64,000 nucleotides of DNA from Opisthocomus hoazin (taxonomy: Eukaryota; Chordata; Aves; Opisthocomiformes; Opisthocomidae). This document shows positions 53,401-62,400 of the stretch, piece by piece. The DNA lies in the NCBI RefSeq assembly GCF_030867145.1, contig NC_134416.1:94589183-94653182 (forward strand), written 5' to 3'. Within the stretch, counting starts at the first letter, position 1. Every line of letters starts with the position of its first letter. Position numbers and translations under genes: made by a program. A model generated the notes under the pieces. The model did no database searches. It was given only the letters and a program-made list of their open reading frames with translations, and was not told the DNA's origin.

Positions 53401-56400
53401 ACTACTATTTTCAGTATTCTTTTAATAAATGTCCTCATTTTAGCTAGTTCTCTTATTTTAATTTATATTGTTGGGGTGGATTTTGGAGACAGGAGGCTGT
53501 CCTTACAAGATCTTTGAGTCTGAATATATTGCGGTCGCTGTTAGTGCTGCTTCTGTGGTACGAGTGGCTAGCTGCCTGTGTGCTGTTCGGGTCCAAGTCA
53601 AGAGTCGCTTGTTCTCTTGCTCACCAATCCAAGAAGCAGCCATGTATGGCACTTAAAAGCTTCAGATCAGCTTTAGTCCTTCATGTGTTTATTCCCACAT
53701 GGACTGCCTTTTCCGCAGCATTCCCTAAGTAACTATTTAGACAGTATTGGTCCCAACCAAGTCACACTATGTGTTCCTCACTGTTGAGAAGTTTTTTTGG
53801 CTGCAGTCCAGTTATCAGCTACTCTGGTTTCTCTCTGTCATTTGGGATCCCTAACCCTAAAGAGAATATTCTGTGTGGAAAAGGGTAGGTGGCTGTCACC
53901 TGGCAAGTAACTGAGTATTGTGGAATCATCCCTCTTTGTGCAGGCTAGTGTCCACAGAATCACACAATTTTCCTTCCTTCAAGCAGTGCTGAAGATCCTA
54001 ACCTAGAGATGAGACTGATCTACATTGTCCCCAGAAGTCTCATCAAGGAAAACGTGTGTTACAGATTTAACTTCCTCTGTCTGTTACAATAAGGTGTTCA
54101 CAGAATCACAGAATAATAGGGGTTGGAAGGGACCTCTGTGGGTCATCCAGTCCAACCCCCCTGCCAAAGCAGGGTCACCTACAGCAGGCTGCACAGGACC
54201 TCGTCCAGGCGGGTCTTGAATATCTCCAGAGAAGGAGACTCCACAACCTCCCTGGGCAGCCTGTTCTGGAAGCTTGCTGCTTTTGTGGCTTTGAGCAGCG
54301 AAGCAGAACTTTGTAGCACATGGTGCTTGAGACATTCAAATATTTAAAAAAGTCAAGTACATGAGAATTCTCTGAGAAGATGTAAGCCTGACCAAGGAGC
54401 CACCAGCTTTGCTGTCAGTTGCTGGTCACACAAACCTGAGGGCATCTGGAAGAACTTTCTCAGCAAGGTTTCCCTTGTAAAACCACTGTCTTGCTTACCT
54501 GACATACAGAGCTGGAAACCTTTCAGGATTAATTAGAGAGTTGTTGTGCTGGTCAGTGTAGAAATAAAGATATTATTTTTTAATTAATGTAACAAAGAAC
54601 TTCAGTCATTCTGGATTAAAATGTTTATTTTTACTGTTGTGACAACTGATGCGAACTCTTAAAAGATACACAACATTGTAGGTGTGTTGCATGTACTGTG
54701 GATAAGGTTTCTTATGGCTGATTTTTTTATACAATGAAACATTCATTGGTGTATGAAGATTCTAGTTTAGCTGTCTTTCTAGAATACATCATTTTATATG
54801 GTTTTTTGACTTTGGTTATGTAACTTTCGTATAAACTGTTTCTCTTTTTTCTCTTTCAGATATTTCTTTTGATTGTTTTCATGTGCATAACATTATTGAT
54901 CGCTAGTCTTATCTGCCTTACCTTACCAGGTAAGTCTATTACTGTAAAACTGTGATTAAAAACAACTCAGCATGTTGCCATGCTCAACAATGTCAGATGT
55001 TTTGAAACCCTTTTTTAAAGTTAAAAGGAGAAAACATGGAAAACTGCATCTTATTTTTGATGGTACATCATCAAATTGTAATAATCTAAAATCTAAATGA
55101 TAAATATAATGTATTTAAATGACAGATTGCATTTCTTTTGTTGTGTTGTAGAATAATTTTCTTTTAAGGGCAGAGCTCTAAGTGCTGAGACAATCTCTGT
55201 AGTAGTATTGAGAGTAAAAAAGAACTGAAACTCTTGCACCTGCTTTACTGTTTAGAGGAGGAAAATATATAGGTTGTTACCAGGTCTTCCATAGTATCTT
55301 CTTTAATTAAATATTCTGAAGATGTCATCATGACGGGTCACTAGGAGACTCAGAAGTGATATATATGCCACTTCCCAAATATGTATGAATAAGTACTTTA
55401 ACCAAACCAAAAGCACTTTGTAGGTTTTTTTAAAATAATTTGGAATAAATTAAGACATATAAACTCATTTGAATTTTATTACCTGACTACCATAGTACCA
55501 TGTCGGTTTTACCTCCTTGTATTAATGATCCTAAAGTAAGTAGTGTGTTGAGATCATCATTATGAATTTTGTGATGCTTTTAATAGTAGTACATAAAATA
55601 ATTCCACTATAATGCCAGAAACACTATTAAAAAATGAAATGTAGCAAATGAGTCTCGCATTTTTGTCAGAGAGCTTGAGAAGCTGGATGAGTAAATCTTA
55701 AAAAATTATATGAGGCGGTGAAATAACCCAAACGTAGCTCATAAGATTTACGTTCAAGCTTACTCACTAATCCGTTATTGCCTTTGCAATTCTGAAGATT
55801 AGTGTTTAGCCTCTGAACAGTGCAATGTTCAGTGCTTTGTTTTGCTGTAGTTCAGATCGCATTGCTGGTGTAATGAAATTTTAGGGGGAAAAAACCCTCT
55901 ACGTGTGTATTTGGCATCATCTGTGTAACTTTTTACGTAGTACTTCACACATTTGTGCTTTATGGGTTATAGGAGCAAAATTATGTTTTATGCTGAATAC
56001 CCAAATACTGTTTGTGCATTGATACTTAACAATAAATTTGCTAAGTATTTTTTTAAATAAGCATCCTTCCTTAATACATCAGAAAGCATTACTCTATTTA
56101 ACAGTGTTTGTGTTTTCAGTATTTGCTGGCCGATGGTTGATGTCGTTTTGGACGGGGACTGCCAAAATCCATGAACTGTACACTGCTGCTTGTGGTCTTT
56201 ATGTCTGTTGGCTAACGATCCGAGCAGTGACAGTGCTGGTCGCCTGGATGCCACAGGGTCGGAGAGTGATTTTTCAGAAGGTCAAAGAATGGTCTCTCAT
56301 GGTGAGTCTTGAGAAAAATTTTTAGTGAATTATTGGAAAAAATGGGTAACAAAACCTGTTGTTTAATTTTCGCTTGCAGGTTGTACTCTGTGATGTGTAC

Positions 56401-59400
56401 TACATTTTCATTTTCAGACCATTTTGAAGCTTTTGCAGCTTACATTCATATTGCGTAGGGTAACTATTTTTTGGAAGCAATTTAGTGCAATATTAAGCAA
56501 TCAATGTAAATAAGTTTGTGTATATGTGTTTATCTATACATGCATGGTTTTCTGTTTTCCTTTAAAAGTGAGTATGTTGCATTACATTATTCCATATGTG
56601 ATGTATCCTCAAATACATTTATGTTTTCACATACACGTGGAAGCTTAGCTATTACTCAATTAGCAACTTGACTTTACTGGTTTTTTTTTTTGAATTTGAT
56701 AAAGCTGGTAGATGATGATGAATGTGTCTCCACAAAGTAGCTTTATGCGTATTTTCAGAAGATCTTTATGATATGTCAGATCTGTGTTTTTCAAATTAAT
56801 ATTTTTAAATAAAATATCCTTTTTTATTACCAGGAGTTCAGATGATTACCATGGCAACAAATTTATGTTGCACCTTTTTTATCTTGGTTTTGGTTTTGAG
56901 GGTTTCTATAGTAGATTTCTTGCCATTCATAGCATAAATGATATATCTTATGATGGACATGCTTGTGTGCTTATGGGACTGTTAAAAGAGCAGTGTAAGT
57001 GTGTGTTTCAGGTGTTACCATGTTTCCCAAATGTCCATCATTTTCATTTAGGAAATCTTTAGCTTGTTTAAGAAAATTCAGAGCTAAAATGTGATGTTCT
57101 TTGTCTCCTTTGTCCCTTCTCCTGATCATGTTAATTAAGTCAGAATAGTTTTGTATCTGATTTTTGGATGATGCATGTAAAGTAAGAGAATTCTAGAGTA
57201 AAGAAAGATTCAAGCATGGTGTTCTAATTGAGACTTTCATTTTTAAGTCAGAAATATTCCATAATGAGTGAATTTTTGAGGTTTGGTTTTCACCAGAGAA
57301 AAATCATACTCAATGTAATGAAGTGCCATTGGATAGTATACCCTACAGGTAACAGTCAAAGGTGATTTTATGGTTTAAAACTGTATGGACACCAGTAGGC
57401 ACAGTCATGCCTCATTCTGAAGGGGGCGTGGAATAGGACCCAATCTTGAAAACTTGCATTGCAAAACTATGTATGTAATAAAAATAATTTCTAGGGATGT
57501 ATATGTATGAATTAAATGTCTGTGTAGTTTTTGTTCTCCAGCTTTATCTGTTTATGTAGTGTAAGTTACCTTTTGAAGTTTAAACATAAAGAATCCTCTG
57601 ATAAATGTGTTAATGGGATATTTTGGGTTTTTTTAGATAATGAAGACATTAATAGTGGCTATACTGCTAGCTGGTGTGGTTCCACTTTTGCTTGGTCTTC
57701 TGTTTGAACTGGTCATTGTTGCACCTTTGAGAGTTCCTTTGGATCAAACACCTCTCTTCTACCCTTGGCAGGTCAGTTGCTCCCATTCTTCTTCTGCTGT
57801 TGATACATTTCTTTACTTAGGAGTAAGGAGTACGGGAGTTCTTGTTTCGTGTCAGTTCGGTGCTTCAGAGCATCTCCCGTAAGTATGTTTCTATGTTGTG
57901 GAGAGCAGCCAGCCAGTCTGCGTGGAGGATTATTTGAAGCAAAAGGATATGCTTAGGAATTTTAAGTATGAAAAGCTGAACTTTGTGGGGTGACATCAGA
58001 GGATCTTCACATTTCAGTGATCAGATAGACACTTTTTTTTCAGTAGCATAATTGTAAAGTTATGTGCAGAAGTTAGTATAGCCGTATGTACGTATTTTGT
58101 CTGACCTTTCTGGAAAGCTTTCTGCCTAGTTATGCAGCAAGATGTTCAGCTGATCTTTTCTTCATCCAAGGTTTTCAAAATTCAGTGATGATACACACTG
58201 TGAATGGAATTTTGATATGCTTTAGGATCATTCTGGTTTTAGCTGGAGATGTCACATCATTAATACAAGATTTTGCAGTAGTAGTGTTTTGTTTTTCTTC
58301 AGTCAAGTCTCACAGTTTAAGGGAGCACCAACTTTTTTCCTGCAAGTTGGTGGAAGAAATGAAGGTACAGTGGATTGGGTGACAAATGTTTGCATCACCT
58401 AGGCTGAATTATGAAAGAACTTGTAACTCAAAGAAGCCCTGACTGAGGGAACCAGAACTCAAAAGATCTAGAATGTATATTACTAAGTAACAAGAAAGTG
58501 TTCAGGGATGGTGATTTTCTAAGTTGCCCACAAACAAACTTTCATTTACTTTCAGTATCCAAATGTTTGAAAGCCATGGTACCAAGAAGAATTTGACTGC
58601 TGATTTAAATATTCCATTATTTTATAATACAAGTTTACTTTGGAATTGTCTGTTTAAGTAAATGACTAACATGTCTGGACATCATATGATTGCAGTGGTA
58701 GATGATCATGGTTTCCAGACAGTTTTGGAAAGATTTTGTAATGTTAGAGATTCTCAAATTCTTAATTTTTGCATGTTAGTTCTTGAAAAATTTGGAATTA
58801 AATATACTAAAAGATTTTATTTTCCTGTGGCAGAGGTCCCTCAAAATGTCAAATTAGAGTGATTTGAGACTTATTGTAAATTAACAAGGAGCTATTGAAA
58901 TTGAGAATCATTTCCATTTTTCACAAAAGAGAACAGAGTTACACAAAGGTTACATGCTTAAGCAAACATGAAGTAACTTTTACACTGACTTTTCTGTAAT
59001 AAGTTTTTAAATTTTTGAACATATCTGGGGTAATAGACAATAGTCTTTTAAAATAATTGGTTAAAGAAAATACATTTCCCCAGCAGTTTAAGAAAGTCAA
59101 TTAACCTATGATGTCTTAAGTCTTACCAGTTCTATAGCTGTTTTATTCTGCCTTGTCAACCTATACTTAGCATTGTATTTTTGGTGTTCTTTATTGAAGA
59201 ATCTCTTACAAGTATTTGTGATCCGGAAAGGACTGACCCATGATGTGCACTGTTTACTTAGAATCCTGTAGTTACATTGTGTTCTTCTAATTTCATGCTG
59301 TAATAATCGTGGTATATGTTAAAGCACAAATTTTCCTCTGAATAGTATGACCTTTTTTTCTGAGGAGCATTTCCTTGCTTTGTATAGCTTTTGTCACATT

Positions 59401-62400
59401 GGGTAGGGTTTTGTGAACAATTAAAATTTAAAAGAAGAAAAAACCAAAACCTTGTTTCCTCACTTGTGTGAGCATCTTTGTATCTTGTTTCCCTTCTTTT
59501 TAAAGGAATCAAAATAATTTATTTCTAGGTAAATTTTACCATTGTTAGTTTGTACCGGAATGTTAGTCTGTTGCTTTAAGTAAGTGCAATATTTTTATTT
59601 TGTATTTGCCTTTGGTTTAATAGTAGTAGCTGCTTTTCCTCGTTCCAGGAAGCTGAGTATTTTACAAATATCAATTAAGCTTGAGAGCATCCTCTTTTTC
59701 TTAGGAATCTGCAGAATGTGTCACCTCTTGTAAATGGTGTCCTGTGTAAATAGAAAAGTAATTATCTTTTCACTTATAAGTAATATTAACAAGTTGCTGT
59801 AAAAGCTTTTGGTTGTCAAACTATTTAAAAATGTGCTCATGCTAACAGTCAATTTTTACAAAATTAGGACTGGGCTCTTGGAGTTCTGCATGCCAAAATA
59901 ATTGCTGCCATAACACTGATGGGTCCCCAGTGGTGGTTGAAAACTGTTATTGAACAGGTAGGAAAAAATTGTCCATGTGAGTTATCTGCATAATATATTT
60001 TGAACGTTTTTTGAATGTGTGAGTCAGAAGACGGAGTTACTGTTGTAGTAATGGAGTAATTTGAGTAATCAAGTAAAACTCAGCTAGTCTTGTAGAATCC
60101 TTTTAAATCATATAACCTAATCCAATAAGGTACACTTAATAAAAGAAAAAATAAACCTCAAAAATCTGAAATCAAGAAAATGCTGCATATATGTATATGC
60201 GATTTTTATCAGGTTTGTATTAAAGTGAGAAACATCATTATTTCTTCAGATGAGTTCATATGTGTCCAAATACTGGACATTATTTATGTTCACCATTCAA
60301 GAACAGAGAATTTCTGCCTTCTCCAGAGTGTGAAGATTCCCTCACTCGTAGATGAGTGCATATGAAAGACAGCCTTTCCATTCCCCTTTGATTATGAAGC
60401 AAAACAGATCAGTTTCTCTGAGCAGTTCTGAGTCACATAGCCTGTTGCTTTCTTTGGCAGAAGTATTTTTTTCTTGATTATAACCGTGAAGTTCTACGCT
60501 TGTCATCTCAGTGAAGTATCTCAGTTGTTTGCCAGAAAGTAACTTCTCAGCCTTGCCCTATATGTAATGGCTAAGGTGCATGTCCTGACCTCTGTACAAA
60601 AGGTGCCCCTCAAGTCTAGCATGTAGTCCGAGTTAACTAAACCAGTTACTGATCATTTTAGGTGTCACACTGGAGAAATGTAGTCTCAGTTCTGTGAGTA
60701 CCTTTTGATGCGTATCACGGCTCTTACTTCCATTTTGAATGCTCTCCCTGGCCTGTTTGTGATACACACACTCCTGAGCCATGCTTAGGAATGGTCACAT
60801 CCAGGCTGTGGGACAGAGGCCATCGTCTAGCTGTATGCAGCAGTCATTTGAAACTGGTCTTTTCCCATGATTAGTCTTGTTGAGACCTTAGCTCCTGGCA
60901 GTAGCTGCAGAAACTCAAGAATTGTGGAGGCCCTGTCTTCAGGCACAGACTCCACATGGAGAGGCTCTGGTCTGCCCAACCAAGTACAAAATAAGATCCT
61001 ATTTTCTGCCTGTGTTACCGTATTTAATAGATTTGCTCTATTAACATACACAGGATCCTCTTTCAGCAAGTTAACAGCGCAAAGCAATCCCAGGTCACCC
61101 ACAAAAATCCACAGCTCTATTTAATGATCTTTCAGCTGGTCTCTTGCGCTCCTTCAATGAAATTACAACACTGTTCCAGATTAAGTTGCTCTCCTGGGCA
61201 CTATTTAAATTATTTCCTGGAACCCTCAGGATGTAGTCTGGCACAGAGTTTTTCCATCTTCGACTGTGGCCATCATGGTTTGCTTCGAGTTGGGGAACAC
61301 CTGTTTCCTCTCACAAGGAGAACTGTGTAAAACCTTGTCATTATTACTCTAAGTGCAAAGCACGGCTTTCTTGATTGATCCATTCTGCTTTCAAACTTGT
61401 TCTTCTTAGGTATATGCGAATGGGATTCGTAACATTGATTTACACTTCATAATCCGTAAACTGGCAGCACCTGTAATCTCCGTTCTCTTACTCTCCCTGT
61501 GTGTACCATACATTGTAGCTTCTGGTGTTGTACCTTTATTAGGTATGTATACGTTCAGAATACCTGTTTATCATCTGGTGGTTTAGAGCAATGTAAATGT
61601 ATCTGGAAATAAAACTTCAAGCTCTAGGTTATATTAAAAAAATATAAGAAAACCCCACCCCCCACTGTTTTGCCAGCAAATGCTGAAGGATTGCTGTGTC
61701 ATCTTAAAAGTCGGGGGGGGGGGGGGGGCGGCGGTGGAGGTGGTGGTGTTGAGAAATGCAATACATTATTCTGACCGGCTTTTTAATAAAGTAAGTGCAG
61801 AATACATTCAAGAATATGGGACTGCATATTATCCAACAGCAGAAATGTAGGTATCTAGCTAGTCTGGGAAAGGGATGATTTATTTGTTTCTTCTTTGGAC
61901 AATCAACCTCTAATTTCAGTCTCTCTAAGAGCTATACTGAGCTGAGGACATGTTTTCTGACTTGTCAGATTCTAAGGAAGCTTAGAACAGGTGAAAATAC
62001 TGGGTTTGTTTTAAGGTTTTCACTCGCTACCAAAATGTGAATTGTAAATATAGTTTATTTTTTCACTTTCCCATCTCATACCTGAGAGAAATAATTTTAT
62101 TAGAAGCAGGGCAGATGTGCGTTTTCATCAGGTTGTCTCTGTTGCTAGTCAGCTTTGATGTTAACATGTTCAAGAAGTCCTATCTTATTCTTCAACCTCG
62201 TGAATGAAGACTCTTATAGTGTCAACTTTTTTCTGATACAAGGTATACAGAGGTCAGTAAGCAAGAAGAGCTGGTAAGCCCAGTTTTATTACTGCGGATT
62301 GGCATGATGTCAATAGAAAACTTTCAGCTTTAATGCTTCAGGTGAAAAAGAACAGCAGCCATCATGTCATGTTGGATCTCTGAGATAAATGGGTGTATTA

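Noticed and set aside
53848..53861. CCCTAACCCTAA telomere-like string
   Set aside because: Only two units; expected by chance in a window of this size.
56814..56826. ATATCCTTTTTT, resembling a U12 AT-AC donor
   Set aside because: It lies deep inside intron 21 with no coding sequence upstream and no paired branch site; chance occurrence.
57772..57882. 37-codon extension of exon 22 past its donor
   Set aside because: The donor CAG|gtcagt is good and the next exon at 59868 continues the conserved protein; the extension has no family counterpart.
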